This document shows positions 37,938 through 46,901 of a DNA stretch of 64,000 nt, piece by piece. The notes under the pieces are model-generated. The model was given only the letters and a program-made list of their open reading frames with translations. It was not told the origin of the DNA and ran no database searches. A program made the position numbers and the translations under genes. The DNA comes from Actinoplanes octamycinicus. Its GTDB lineage: Bacteria > Actinomycetota > Actinomycetes > Mycobacteriales > Micromonosporaceae. Position 1 is the stretch's first letter. Each line of letters begins with the position of its first letter. The stretch lies in the NCBI RefSeq assembly GCF_014205225.1, contig NZ_JACHNB010000001.1, positions 4,693,501 through 4,757,500 on the forward strand, in the 5' to 3' direction.

Positions 37938-39320
37938 GTGACCGACCGACAGCCCGATGATGTGGACGCACTCTCCGCGACCGCCCGTGACCACCTGTGG
38001 ATGCACTTCACCCGGCTCTCCGCGTACCAGGACGCCCCGGTACCGGTGATCACCCGCGGCGACGGTTGCTACGTGTGGGACTCCACCGGCCGTCGTTACC
38101 TGGACGGGCTCTCCGCCCTCTTCGTGGTGCAGACCGGCCACGGCCGGCAGGAGCTCGCCGACGCCGCCGCCAAGCAGGCGAGCGAGCTGGCGTATTTCCC
38201 GATCTGGTCGTACGCGCACCCCAAGGCGATCGAACTGGCCGGCCGGCTGGCCGCGATGGCCCCCGGCGACCTGAACCGGGTCTTCTTCACCACCGGCGGC
38301 TCGGAGGCGGTCGAGTCGGCGTGGAAGCTGGCCCGTTCCTACTTCAAGCGGGTCGGCAAGCCGCTGAAGACCAAGGTGATCTCCCGGGCCGTCGCCTACC
38401 ACGGCAGCTCGATGGGCGCCCTGTCGATCACCGGCATCCCGCCGTTCAAGCAGGAGTTCGAGCCGCTGATCCCGAGCACCATGCGGGTGCCGAACACGAA
38501 CTACTACCGCCGTCCGGACGAGAACATGACGCCGGAGCAGTTCGGCGTCTGGGCCGCCGACCGGATCGCCGAGATGATCGAGTTCGAGGGCCCGGACACG
38601 GTCGCCGCGGTCTACCTGGAGCCGGTGCAGAACGCCGGCGGCTGCTTCCCGCCGCCGCCCGGCTACTTCCAGCGGGTCCGGGAGATCTGCGACCGGTACG
38701 ACGTGCTGCTCGTCTCGGACGAGGTGATCTGCGCGTTCGGCCGGCTCGGCGAGTTCTTCGGCGCCGACAAGTACGGCTACCAGCCCGACATCATCACCGT
38801 CGCCAAGGGCCTGACCTCGGGCTACGTCCCGCTCGGCGCGATGATCGCCTCGGAGCGCCTGGCCGAGCCGTTCCTCACCGGGCCGAACTGGTTCGCCCAC
38901 GGCATCACCTACGGCGGCCACCCGGTCGGCTCCGCGGTCGCCCTGGCGAACATCGACATCATGGAGCGCGAGGGCCTCAACCAGCACGTCCAGAAGAACA
39001 GCCCGCTCTTCCGGTCGTACCTGGAGAAGCTGCTCGACCTGCCGATCGTCGGCGACGTCCGGGGCGACGGCTACTTCTTCGGCATCGAGATGGTCAAGGA
39101 CAAGGCGACCAAGGAGACCTTCGACGCCGACGAGTCCGAGCGCCTGCTGCGCGGCTACCTCTCCAGCGCCCTCTTCGAGGCCGGCCTCTACTGCCGCGCC
39201 GACGACCGGGGCGACCCGGTGATCCAGCTCGCGCCGCCGCTCACCGCGACCGAGACGCAGTTCGCGGAGATCGAGCAGATCCTCCGCTCGGTGCTCACCG
39301 AAGCCTGGAACCGTCTCTGA
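37938..39320 (+). CDS. Putrescine/diamine aminotransferase (class III)
   Basis: A 460-residue PLP enzyme with the lysine in TVAKGLTSGYVPLGAMIAS, cofactor region LLVSDEVICAFGRLGEFFG and FFTTGGSEAVESAWKLAR. It belongs to the omega-transaminase group containing SpuC-type putrescine- and diamine-pyruvate aminotransferases. Its own promoter region lies after the pot terminator; GTG 37938 follows GGAG by 8 nt. In a pathway it would form 4-aminobutanal for the two ALDHs. Confidence 0.88.
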   Translation: MTDRQPDDVDALSATARDHLWMHFTRLSAYQDAPVPVITRGDGCYVWDSTGRRYLDGLSALFVVQTGHGRQELADAAAKQASELAYFPIWSYAHPKAIELAGRLAAMAPGDLNRVFFTTGGSEAVESAWKLARSYFKRVGKPLKTKVISRAVAYHGSSMGALSITGIPPFKQEFEPLIPSTMRVPNTNYYRRPDENMTPEQFGVWAADRIAEMIEFEGPDTVAAVYLEPVQNAGGCFPPPPGYFQRVREICDRYDVLLVSDEVICAFGRLGEFFGADKYGYQPDIITVAKGLTSGYVPLGAMIASERLAEPFLTGPNWFAHGITYGGHPVGSAVALANIDIMEREGLNQHVQKNSPLFRSYLEKLLDLPIVGDVRGDGYFFGIEMVKDKATKETFDADESERLLRGYLSSALFEAGLYCRADDRGDPVIQLAPPLTATETQFAEIEQILRSVLTEAWNRL

Positions 39321-39331
39321 TCGCTCCCCGG

Positions 39332-39362
39332 AATGCCCGCCTTTCCCGGAAAGGCGGGCATT
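39332..39362. terminator. Bidirectional terminator between aminotransferase and MerR genes
   Basis: AATGCCCGCCTTT-CCCGG-AAAGGCGGGCATT is a perfect 13-bp stem lying between converging genes that end at 39320 and 39369. It ends in TTTCC on one strand and has short A/T flanks, so it can serve both. Confidence 0.85.
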
Positions 39363-39368
39363 TCCGCA

Positions 39369-39779
39369 TTACGAGGGAACGCCGGTCCAGAACGTCGCCG
39401 CGGTGCCTTTCTCCACTTCCGCCGCGTAGGCCCGGACCTTGTAATCGATCACGTCACGGAATTTCTCCAGCCGCCGGATCTCCTCGGTCACCCGCTCCCG
39501 ATGCTCCTGCAGCAGGGCCAGCCGCTCGTGCTCGTTCCCGGCGCCGGCCCGCACCAGCTCGGCGAACCGCCGGATCTCGCTGAGCGGCATCCCGGTCCGC
39601 CGCAGATTCGTGCAGATCTCCAGCCAGCCCTCGTCCTCGACCCGGTAGACCCGCCGCCCGGCGGTGTCCCGCTCCACCGGCCTGGTCAGCAGCCCCTCCC
39701 GCTCGTAGAACCGCAGAGTGTCCACACTCAACCCGGTCCGCCGCGCGATCTCCCCGATGCTCAGCCCGATGTCGGTCAT
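39369..39779 (-). CDS. MerR-family transcriptional regulator
   Basis: A 136-residue protein. The MerR HTH (SIGEIARRTGLSVDTLRFYEREGLL) is followed by a dimerisation coiled coil (about 80-120). There are no cysteine metal ligands, so a redox or organic effector is more likely than a metal. ATG 39779 has GAGGG at 7 nt; ATG 39797 is less supported. Probably co-transcribed with the hydrolase gene upstream. Confidence 0.88.
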   Translation of the reverse strand: MTDIGLSIGEIARRTGLSVDTLRFYEREGLLTRPVERDTAGRRVYRVEDEGWLEICTNLRRTGMPLSEIRRFAELVRAGAGNEHERLALLQEHRERVTEEIRRLEKFRDVIDYKVRAYAAEVEKGTAATFWTGVPS

Positions 39780-39875
39780 CCGAAAACCCTCATTCACAGT
39801 CCGATTCCGGTACGCCCGGAGCGGTCCCGCCGCGGCTCAGGGCGCCATGTCGCACGCCCAGGGTCCCGCCGCGGC

Positions 39876-40598
39876 TCACGACTCGTCCAGGTGGCCGCCG
39901 GCCTTGCTCAGCGCCTCCGGGTCGACGGCGATCCCGGTGCCCCGGGTGATCGCGGCGCAGGTCAGCCGGACCGCGTGGGCGACCAGGTCGGGCGCCTCCT
40001 GCGGGATCCGGTGCCCGGCGTGGTCGGCGACGATCAGCGGCGCGCCCGCCCCGCGGGCCAGGATCCGCTGGCTGGCCAGCCACAACTCCTCGACGCCGCG
40101 GGGCAGCCCGGCGGTCGACGGGTGGTGCGGGGTGCGGGTCAGCACCACCGTCGGCACCGGCGCCGGCGCTGCGGTGATCACCTCCAGCTGGCCGACGATC
40201 AGGTCCAGCTCGGAGGCGCCCGGCCCGTCCCCGTCCACCGGGTCCTCGGCGCCGTCGAAGAGCCGCAGCTGCGGCAGCGAGCCGTCGACGTGCACCAGGC
40301 CGGCCACCCGGCCGGGATGCCGGTCGGCGAAGACCCGGGCGATCAGGCTGCCCAGCGAGTGCGCGACCAGCACCACCGGGCCGGTGACCGCGCGCTGGTC
40401 GAGCAGCGCGGCCAGCTCGTCGGCGAGCACGCTGTAGGGCAGCGGGGGATGGGGCGCCGGCCGCGGCGGGGCGTCGCCGGTGCCGGGCCGGTCGTAGGTG
40501 ATCGTGGGCAGGTCGCCGAGCCGGTCGAGTACCGGCTGCCAGTGCCGCCCGGGTTCACCGAGGGCGGCGATGAACACGATGGGTGGTTGAGCTGTCAC
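39876..40598 (-). CDS. Alpha/beta hydrolase
   Basis: A 240-residue alpha/beta-hydrolase fold protein. Nucleophile elbow VVLVAHSLGSLIAR (Ser about residue 81), acid in LIVADHAGH and His in the same HAGHRIP motif. GTG 40598 is the only start near the fold's first strand PPIVFIAALGEP. Substrate cannot be predicted. Same direction as the MerR gene 96 bp downstream. Confidence 0.85.
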   Translation of the reverse strand: MTAQPPIVFIAALGEPGRHWQPVLDRLGDLPTITYDRPGTGDAPPRPAPHPPLPYSVLADELAALLDQRAVTGPVVLVAHSLGSLIARVFADRHPGRVAGLVHVDGSLPQLRLFDGAEDPVDGDGPGASELDLIVGQLEVITAAPAPVPTVVLTRTPHHPSTAGLPRGVEELWLASQRILARGAGAPLIVADHAGHRIPQEAPDLVAHAVRLTCAAITRGTGIAVDPEALSKAGGHLDES

Positions 40599-40666
40599 CC
40601 GTTCGAGGGTATCGACGAACGGCGTGATCCGCCCGGCTCGGCGCCGGGCGGATCAGTCGACACTGG

Positions 40667-42580
40667 TCAGTGGCGGGTGCGCAGGCCGTATCCGTACGGA
40701 TAAAGCGGTTTATAGGTCTTGTCGCCGATGTTGATCGGCACCTGGTCGGCCGAGCGCGGCCAGGTCACCGGCAGCTTCCCGGTGAACGCCCGGCGGCCGA
40801 ACAGCACGTCGGCCACCCCGGCGCCCTCGCTGCCCGGCAGCCAGGACGCGACCAGCGCGTCGATCTCGGGCAGCTGGTCGGTGATCAGCTGCGGACGGCC
40901 GGAGACGATCAGCACGACGCACTCGGCGGCCGCCGCGCAGACCCTGTCGATCACCGCCCGGTCACCCGGCTGCAGGCTGAGCGACTTGGGCTCGTGCTGC
41001 GGCTCGGTGCACCAGGAGCAGACCGGGCCGCCGACGTCGCCGAAGCCCTCCGCGTACGGTGTCTCGCCGACCACCACCACACCGACGTCGTCCTTGCCGA
41101 TCGGCGCCGACGCGTCCTTGCTGTACGTCACGGTGGCCCGCGGCGCGACCTGCCGGATGCCCTCGAGGATCGTGGTGCCGGGGATCGCGTCACCGGAGCG
41201 GCCCTGCCAGTCGATGGTCCAGCCGCCGGCCTGGTTGCCGATGTCGTCCGCGTTGCGCCCGGCCACGTAGAGCTTGGCGTTCCGCCTCAGCGGCAGCACG
41301 TCCCCGCGGTTCTTGAGCAGCACCTGCGAGGCGGCCACCGCCTGCCGGGCCAGGGCCCGGTGCGCGGCGCTGCCGACCTGGCCGAGGTCCGCGGTGCTGG
41401 CGTACGGATGCTCGAAGAGCCCGATCTGGAACTTGACCCGCAGGATCCGGCGGACCGCGTCGTCGATCCGGCTCATCGGCACCCGCCCGGCCGTCACCTC
41501 GGCGGTGAGCAGCTCCTCGAAACGGGCCGCGGTGTTCGGCTCCATGAACATGTCGGTGCCGGCGTTGACCCCGTCCCGGACCTGCTTGGCGGTCGGCCGC
41601 GGCTCGCCGGCCGGCACGGTCGCGTCGGGCAGCTGGTGGATGCCCTCCCAGTCGCTGATCACGAACCCGGCGAAGCCGAACCGGCCCTTGAGGGTGCCGG
41701 TGATCAGCTCCCGGCTGGCGTGCATCTTGGTGGGGTTGCCGACGCCGTCCTCGGTCCAGTCGACGCTGGAGAACGACGGCATCACCGTGTAGACCCCGTG
41801 CAGATCCCGGTAGGGCGCCAGGTCGATCCGCTCGAAGTCGGCCCGGCTGGTGACCGTGACGCCCTGGTCGATGGTGAAGTCGCCGCTGCCGGTGCCGTAC
41901 TCGGTGTCGCCGTCCCCGGCGTAGTGCTTGACCGTGGGCAGCACGCCGCCGCGCTGCAGCCCGTCGACCGCGGTGCGCATCCGGACCACCAGGCCCGGGT
42001 CCTCGCCGAAGCTCTCGTAGGCGCGGCCCCACCGCTCGTCCCGGCTGACGCAGACGCACGGCGCGAAGTCCCACGGGATGCCGGTCGCCCGCACCTCCGC
42101 CGCGGTGGCCCGGTACACCCGCTCGACCAGGCGCGGGTCGCGGGTGGCGCCGAGGCCGACGTTGTGCGGGAAGATGGTGGCGCCGTAGACGTTGCCGTGC
42201 CCGTGCACCGCGTCCACCCCGTAGATCATCGGGATGCCGAGCGGGGTGGCCAGCGCCGCCCGCTGGAACTCGTTGACCATCGCGACCCAGGCCTGCGGGG
42301 TGTTCGGGGTGGGCACCGAGCCGCCCCCGGAGAGCACCGACCCGAGCCGCCACTGGGTGATCAGCGACGGGTCGGCGGCGACCGCGCCGCGCTCGGCCTG
42401 GGTCATCTGGCCGATCTTGTCGGCCAGCGTCATCCGGCCCAGCAGGTCGGTGACGCGTTTCTCCACCGGTTGCCGGGCGTCTCGATACAGTGGCGTGGTG
42501 GCCGCCGTGGCGGCGGCGCCCGGCAGCAGCGCGACGACGAGCGCGCTGATGGTGACGCCGGCGAGGGTCCGTCTGGTCAT
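40667..42580 (-). CDS. Secreted GH3 beta-glucosidase
   Basis: A 637-residue glycoside hydrolase family 3 enzyme. A signal peptide spans about 1-28 (cleavage near AATAATTP). The TIM barrel contains KHYAGDGDTEYG and the nucleophile Asp in GFAGFVISDWEGI; the second domain contains VVVVGETPYAEGFGD and IVSGRPQLI. Resembles secreted exo-beta-glucanases/glucosidases of ExoP type. ATG 42580 is preceded by AAGGGGG. The fibronectin III-like third domain of longer members is absent. Confidence 0.9.
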   Translation of the reverse strand: MTRRTLAGVTISALVVALLPGAAATAATTPLYRDARQPVEKRVTDLLGRMTLADKIGQMTQAERGAVAADPSLITQWRLGSVLSGGGSVPTPNTPQAWVAMVNEFQRAALATPLGIPMIYGVDAVHGHGNVYGATIFPHNVGLGATRDPRLVERVYRATAAEVRATGIPWDFAPCVCVSRDERWGRAYESFGEDPGLVVRMRTAVDGLQRGGVLPTVKHYAGDGDTEYGTGSGDFTIDQGVTVTSRADFERIDLAPYRDLHGVYTVMPSFSSVDWTEDGVGNPTKMHASRELITGTLKGRFGFAGFVISDWEGIHQLPDATVPAGEPRPTAKQVRDGVNAGTDMFMEPNTAARFEELLTAEVTAGRVPMSRIDDAVRRILRVKFQIGLFEHPYASTADLGQVGSAAHRALARQAVAASQVLLKNRGDVLPLRRNAKLYVAGRNADDIGNQAGGWTIDWQGRSGDAIPGTTILEGIRQVAPRATVTYSKDASAPIGKDDVGVVVVGETPYAEGFGDVGGPVCSWCTEPQHEPKSLSLQPGDRAVIDRVCAAAAECVVLIVSGRPQLITDQLPEIDALVASWLPGSEGAGVADVLFGRRAFTGKLPVTWPRSADQVPINIGDKTYKPLYPYGYGLRTRH

Positions 42581-42647
42581 GTCGCCCCCTTCGGGTATCG
42601 GTCCCTCTCGATCCTCGGTATCGTCACGCGTTGTTTCCAGGTGCTTG

Positions 42648-42707
42648 TTTCCGCTGGGTCGCGGCAACCGACATTGGTTTCCAATGGGTCGCCGCAACCG
42701 ACATTGC
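42648..42707. repeat. Two adjacent 30-bp direct repeats upstream of a response regulator gene
   Basis: Copies at 42648-42677 and 42678-42707 share TTTCC..TGGGTCG.CGCAAC and CGACATTG, differing at four positions. They lie 46 bp before the receiver gene start and 68 bp before the GH3 start in the divergent region, a place suited to a regulator binding as tandem dimers. Confidence 0.7.
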
Positions 42708-42752
42708 TGGAAAAGCTCCCGCTGCGCTCATTGCCGGGCGCATGCTGACGGA

Positions 42753-43136
42753 ATGGCCGTGTTGCTGATCGCCGAGGACGACGAGGACATCGCCGCCGTC
42801 CTGACCCGGGTGTGCAGACGAGCCGGTGTCACCGTGCTCCGCGCCCCGGACGGGCAGGCCGCCTTCGAGATGCTCGAGGAGCAGCACCCGGACGCGCTCC
42901 TCACCGACCTCGGCATGCCGCGGATGGACGGCTGGGAGCTGATTCGCAAGGTGCGCGCCCACCCGGAGATGAGCGACATGCCGGTGGCCATCCTGAGCGG
43001 GCAGATCACCCCCGGTGACCCGCGGGCCGCCGAGCTGGCCTGCGCGGTGCTGCTCAAGCCCTGCCCGAACGACCGGTTGGTCACCGCGATCCAGGAGCTG
43101 CTCAGTCACGAACACGACCAGACCTGTACCGGATAA
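42753..43136 (+). CDS. Single-domain response regulator
   Basis: A 127-residue receiver: EDDED acidic cluster, acceptor Asp in ALLTDLGMPRMDGW (about residue 52), Lys in VLLKPCPND. No output domain. It precedes the PAS-GAF kinase at 43206 by 69 bp. The paralogous kinase at 5501-7459 carries an equivalent receiver at its N terminus, so this is the split counterpart. Confidence 0.9.
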   Translation: MAVLLIAEDDEDIAAVLTRVCRRAGVTVLRAPDGQAAFEMLEEQHPDALLTDLGMPRMDGWELIRKVRAHPEMSDMPVAILSGQITPGDPRAAELACAVLLKPCPNDRLVTAIQELLSHEHDQTCTG

Positions 43137-43205
43137 AAGGCACATACAGCGGTATAAAGGGCGTGTGGTCGCAACGGCGCGGGCACACGCGAGAAGTGGG
43201 CCGAC

Positions 43206-44816
43206 ATGGTGATGCTGGGGGCTGCGGTCACATCGGACAGCGAAGCGTTCCTCGGCGTCCTGCTGCAGAGCCTGTCGGTCGGGGTGGTCGCCTGCGACGC
43301 CAGCGGCCGGCTCGTCTTCGTCAACCGGGCGATGCGCGAGGTCCGCGGCCTGCCGCTGGACGGGCCGGTGCCGGAGAACTACGCCGAGGTGTCCGAGGCG
43401 GTGATGACCACGCCCGACATGCGCCCGCTGCGCTGGGAGGAGACCCCGGTGATGCGGGCGCTGCGCGGCGAGCGGGTGATCGCCGAGGACATCTGCGTCC
43501 GGCTGCCCGGCCACCCGGTCCGCTGCTTCGCCTGCACCGCCCAGCCCATCTTCGACGCCGACAACCAGCTGCTCGGCGCGGTCTCGGTGGCGCACGAGGT
43601 GACCGCGCTGCGCCGCGCCGAACGGTTCCGGGCCTGCCATCTCGCCGTCGAACACGTGCTGAAACAGGCCGGCACGGTGCAGGCGGCCGCCCCCGAAGTG
43701 CTCCGCGCGGTCGCGGTCACGCTCGGCTGGCCGTGCGCCGAACTGTTCCTCATCGACGAGTCGGCCGGCGGCGGGCTGCGCTCGGTCGGGCACTGGGACA
43801 CCGGCGGCGACGCCCCGGACGGATTCTTCGGGCACGTGCCGCGGCACGGCGAAGGGATCACCGGGCGGGTCTGGGCGACCGGGCGGGCCATCTGGGTGCC
43901 GGACATCGGCGCCGACCTGAACCTGCAGACCCCGCACGAGCGGGACCGGGTGCAGATCTGCATCCAACGCGGCATCCGGACCGTGCTGGCCGTCCCGGTC
44001 CAGGACGGGAACACCCTGCTCGGCGTGCTGACCTGCTACGCGGGGGCGGAGGAACGGCACGAGGACCTGCTCACCGTGCTGATGGACGGGGTGGCCGCGC
44101 AGATCGGCGTGTTCGTGGCGCTGCGCCGGGCCGAAGAACTGGCCCGCCAGCTCGCCCGGGCCCAGAACGACTTCGTCGACCTGGTCGGGCACGAGATGCG
44201 CACCCCGCTCACCTCGATCACCGCGAACGCCACCATCCTCGCCGAGGACGCCGCCGGCCTCGACCACGACGGCCGCCGGATGGCCCGGACCATCGCCCGC
44301 AACGCGGCCGTGCTGCAACGCATCGCCGAGGCGCTGCTCGACCTGGCCGGCCTGGACAGCGGCCACCTCGCCCTGGAGAAACGCCGCGTCGACCTGGCCG
44401 CCCTGGTCACCGACGCGATCTCGGCGGCCCGCTCGGTGATCACCACCGACCTGCCGGACACGCTGCCGCTCCCCGCCGACCCGGACCGGCTCCGCCAGGT
44501 CCTCGACGACCTGCTGGCCAACGCGGTCAAATACAGCCCGCCCGGCGCCCCCATCCGGGTCACCCTGCACAGCACCGACGGCTGGGCCGAACTGCGCATC
44601 GCCGACACCGGCATCGGCACCCCGGAATCCGAACGCGACCGCGTCTTCGACCGCTTCTTCCGCGGCAGCAACGTCCGCCACCAGGGCACCCACGGCAGCG
44701 GCCTGGGCTTGAGCCTGGCCCGGGCCATCATCCGCTTGCACGGCGGCACCATCCGCCTGGCCGCCAACGACCCGACCGGCACGGTGGTCTGTGTGCGGCT
44801 CCCACTCCACACCTGA
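43206..44816 (+). CDS. PAS-GAF sensor histidine kinase
   Basis: A 536-residue soluble kinase: PAS (about 12-135), GAF (about 150-310), HisKA with acceptor His in VGHEMRTPLTSITANA, and HATPase (DLLANAVKYSPPGAP, DTGIGTPE, HGSGLGLSLARAI). Paralogue of the PAS-GAF-kinase part of 5501-7459. The GAF domain has no obvious haem or bilin motif. ATG 43206 follows AAGTGGG. Likely partner of the receiver just upstream. Confidence 0.9.
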   Translation: MVMLGAAVTSDSEAFLGVLLQSLSVGVVACDASGRLVFVNRAMREVRGLPLDGPVPENYAEVSEAVMTTPDMRPLRWEETPVMRALRGERVIAEDICVRLPGHPVRCFACTAQPIFDADNQLLGAVSVAHEVTALRRAERFRACHLAVEHVLKQAGTVQAAAPEVLRAVAVTLGWPCAELFLIDESAGGGLRSVGHWDTGGDAPDGFFGHVPRHGEGITGRVWATGRAIWVPDIGADLNLQTPHERDRVQICIQRGIRTVLAVPVQDGNTLLGVLTCYAGAEERHEDLLTVLMDGVAAQIGVFVALRRAEELARQLARAQNDFVDLVGHEMRTPLTSITANATILAEDAAGLDHDGRRMARTIARNAAVLQRIAEALLDLAGLDSGHLALEKRRVDLAALVTDAISAARSVITTDLPDTLPLPADPDRLRQVLDDLLANAVKYSPPGAPIRVTLHSTDGWAELRIADTGIGTPESERDRVFDRFFRGSNVRHQGTHGSGLGLSLARAIIRLHGGTIRLAANDPTGTVVCVRLPLHT

Positions 44817-45225
44817 TCCACCATCTGCCGCGCACCGTCCGCCCGCCGCTCACCCTCCGCAGTCTCGCCGTTCGCGCTCGCCGCACCGCAGCCCCGCCTG
44901 TGCGTGGTCCCGCTGCCTAGCGGTCTCACGCCGTAGCCCTGCCGCCCGGCAGTTTCACCGCCACGGTCTCGCGGTCCGGTGTCCCGCCCGGGCGCGGTTC
45001 CGCCGCACCGCAGTGCCACCGCCCACGGTCTCGCCGCTCCGTGATCCCGCCGCCGAGCCTCACCGCCAGCCCACCTCAGCCGTCAGCCCGCCCTCCCTCA
45101 GGGGGAGCCGCCCGCTGGACAGTCTGCCGCAAATCCGCAGGACGAAGCGGATCGCCTGTGGACAAAGCCGGAATGTGGACGACCGACCCGAGCCGTGCTT
45201 CGCCATCCGATTGGCCTGCGGCATC

Positions 45226-45260
45226 GCCAGCCACACTTCTGACCTCCGCCGCGCACTCGC
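45226..45260. repeat. Possible remnant of the MITE-like element
   Basis: GCCAGCCACACTTCTGACCT followed by CCGCCGCGCACTCGC resembles the inner right part of the 169-bp element (positions 8515-8548), with a few substitutions and one indel. No terminal repeat is left, so chance or convergent GC-rich sequence cannot be excluded. Confidence 0.4.
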
Positions 45261-45327
45261 ATCATCGGCAGAGGCCCGAGGAACAGCGCGGTCACCGGTG
45301 GCCCCGACACCGAGCCCAGCGTGATCC

Positions 45328-45380
45328 GGCTGGTCCTCAGGGGTGTCTCGCGAAGCTTGAGACACCCCTGAGGACCAGCC
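45328..45380. repeat. REP-like palindrome, copy C (perfect)
   Basis: Two perfect 22-bp arms (GGCTGGTCCTCAGGGGTG... and its inverse) separated by GCGAAGCTT. Same core as the palindromes at 2460-2519 and 2568-2618, 43 kb away. Here it is not directly behind a gene. Confidence 0.85.
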
Positions 45381-45485
45381 GGGAGCGGAGGGCGCGGCAG
45401 GACCGCAACCAGCGGCGGGTCTCGCGGCGGGGTGCGGGCGGGCGATCACCTGCGGACGGGACACTCGGGCGTACCGGAAAGCCAA

Positions 45486-45679
45486 TCAGCGATCGAGAGA
45501 CGGGGCGCTCCGGCGTACCAAAAGCGGATCAGCGGTCGAGAGGCGGGCGTGCCGGAAGCGGGTCAGCGGTCGAGAGGCGGGCGTGCCGGAAGCGGGTCAG
45601 CGGTCGAGAGGCGGGCGTGCCGGAAGCGGGTCAGCGGTCGAGAGGCGGGGCGTGCCGGAAGCGGGTCAGCGGTCGAGAG
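45486..45679. repeat. 34-bp minisatellite derived from the 3' end of the oxidoreductase gene
   Basis: TCAGCGGTCGAGAG recurs at 45486, 45529, 45563, 45597, 45631 and 45666 (periods 43, 34, 34, 34, 35). Each unit continues GCGGGCGTGCCGGAAGCGGG. The last copy contains the TCA that is the stop codon of the gene ending at 45666, so the units are tandem copies of its final codons. Confidence 0.9.
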
Positions 45680-46898
45680 CGTCCAGCAACGCCGCCCCCT
45701 GCAGGCCGCCGTTGATGCCGAGCCAGCGGAGCGGTTCCGGTTCCCAGCGGCGGGAGCGGTGGCCGACCCAGGGGAGCCGGGTCAGGTCCGACTCGCGGCC
45801 CAGGATCAGGTCGGTGAGGGTACGGCCGGCCAGGTTGGTCGCGGCCACGCCGTCGCCGACGTAGCCGCCGGCCCAGGCCACGCCGTCGCGCAGGCCGACG
45901 CTGGGCATCCAGTCGCGCGGGATGCCGAGCGGGCCGCCCCAGCGGGCGGCGACCGCGACCTCGATGCCGAACAGTTCCTGGACGGTGTGCCGGAGCTTGC
46001 CGAAGACGGCGGGGACCCGGTCGTATTCGGGGCGGACCCGGGAGCCGAAGTGGTACGGCGCGCCGCGGCCGCCGAACGCCAGCCGATCGTCAGCGGTCCG
46101 CTGCCCGTAAATGATCATCCGGCGTTCGTCGGTGAAGGTCTCCCGGCGGCGCAGCCCGATCCGGTCCCAGACGGCGGCCGGCAGCGGCTCGGTGGCGATC
46201 ATCAGCGAGTAGACCGGGGCCAGGTCGCGGCGGTGGCCGGGCAGTTCCGCGGTGTACCCCTCCAAGGCGCGGACCACGGTGCCGGCCCGGACCGTGCCCC
46301 GGTCGGTGATCACCTCGCCGGCCGTCACGGACAACGCACGGGTGCCCTCGTGGATGGTGACGCCGAGTTCTTCGACCGCGGAAGCCAGGCCGCGGACCAG
46401 CTTGCCGGGGTGCAGTGCGGCGCAGTGCTCGCTGTAGACGCCGCCGAGCACGCCGGTGGCGTCGCAGATCGCCCGGGTCCGCGCGGCGTCGAGCCGGTCG
46501 GCGGGCGCCCGGCGCAGCTGGCCGGGGGTGCGGATCAGCGAGATGACACCGCCCTTGGCGTAGTCGCAGTCGATGCCGGCCCGCCCCACCTCGTCGACCG
46601 CGCCGGCCAGCGCGGCGTGCATCGCCTTGGCCGCGTCGGCGCCGAACCGCCGGGTCAGCGCGGCCTCGGAGACCGGGAACAGGCCGGAGGCCCAGCCGCC
46701 GTTGCGGCCGGACGCGCCGAACCCGCAGAACTCCGCCTCCAGGACGACGATCCGCAGGTCCGGCCGGGCCCGGGCGAGGTAGAACGCGGTCCACAGCCCG
46801 GTGTAGCCGCCGCCCACGATCGCCACGTCGGCGTCCCGGTCGCCGGGCAGGGCGGTGCGCCGCTCGATCGGGCCGAGCGAGTCGAGCCAGAAGCTCAT
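45666..46898 (-). CDS. DadA/PuuB-like FAD-dependent amine oxidoreductase
   Basis: A 410-residue DAO-fold flavoprotein. Rossmann motif VAIVGGGYTGLWTAFYL (about 25-41), then EAEFCGFGASGRNGGW, typical of gamma-glutamylputrescine oxidase and related enzymes, and a C-terminal GYVGDGVAATNLAGR. By context it would oxidise a polyamine, its glutamyl derivative or an amino acid to the aldehyde plus H2O2. Starts 3 bp after the Lrp gene. Its 3' end is repeated in the adjoining minisatellite. Confidence 0.87.
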   Translation of the reverse strand: MSFWLDSLGPIERRTALPGDRDADVAIVGGGYTGLWTAFYLARARPDLRIVVLEAEFCGFGASGRNGGWASGLFPVSEAALTRRFGADAAKAMHAALAGAVDEVGRAGIDCDYAKGGVISLIRTPGQLRRAPADRLDAARTRAICDATGVLGGVYSEHCAALHPGKLVRGLASAVEELGVTIHEGTRALSVTAGEVITDRGTVRAGTVVRALEGYTAELPGHRRDLAPVYSLMIATEPLPAAVWDRIGLRRRETFTDERRMIIYGQRTADDRLAFGGRGAPYHFGSRVRPEYDRVPAVFGKLRHTVQELFGIEVAVAARWGGPLGIPRDWMPSVGLRDGVAWAGGYVGDGVAATNLAGRTLTDLILGRESDLTRLPWVGHRSRRWEPEPLRWLGINGGLQGAALLDALDR

Positions 46899-46901
46899 CG
46901 G

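Larger units (their letters stand above)
44817..45665. other. Non-coding, repeat-bearing 850-bp stretch
   Basis: No ORF here has coding character: candidates are Pro/Ser/Arg-rich and overlap each other on both strands. The first 240 bp are C-rich with recurring CCGCACCGCAG and GTCTCGCC words. Then follow a MITE-like remnant (45226-45260), a perfect REP-like palindrome (45328-45380) and a minisatellite (45486-45679). Confidence 0.6.

Noticed and set aside
44791..45324. 177-codon plus ORF after the PAS-GAF kinase
   Set aside because: Pro/Ser/Arg/His-rich, overlaps the kinase end and contains repeat DNA; no domain.
45486..45679. CRISPR array
   Set aside because: Units are contiguous 34-bp copies without unique spacers, and no cas gene is present.
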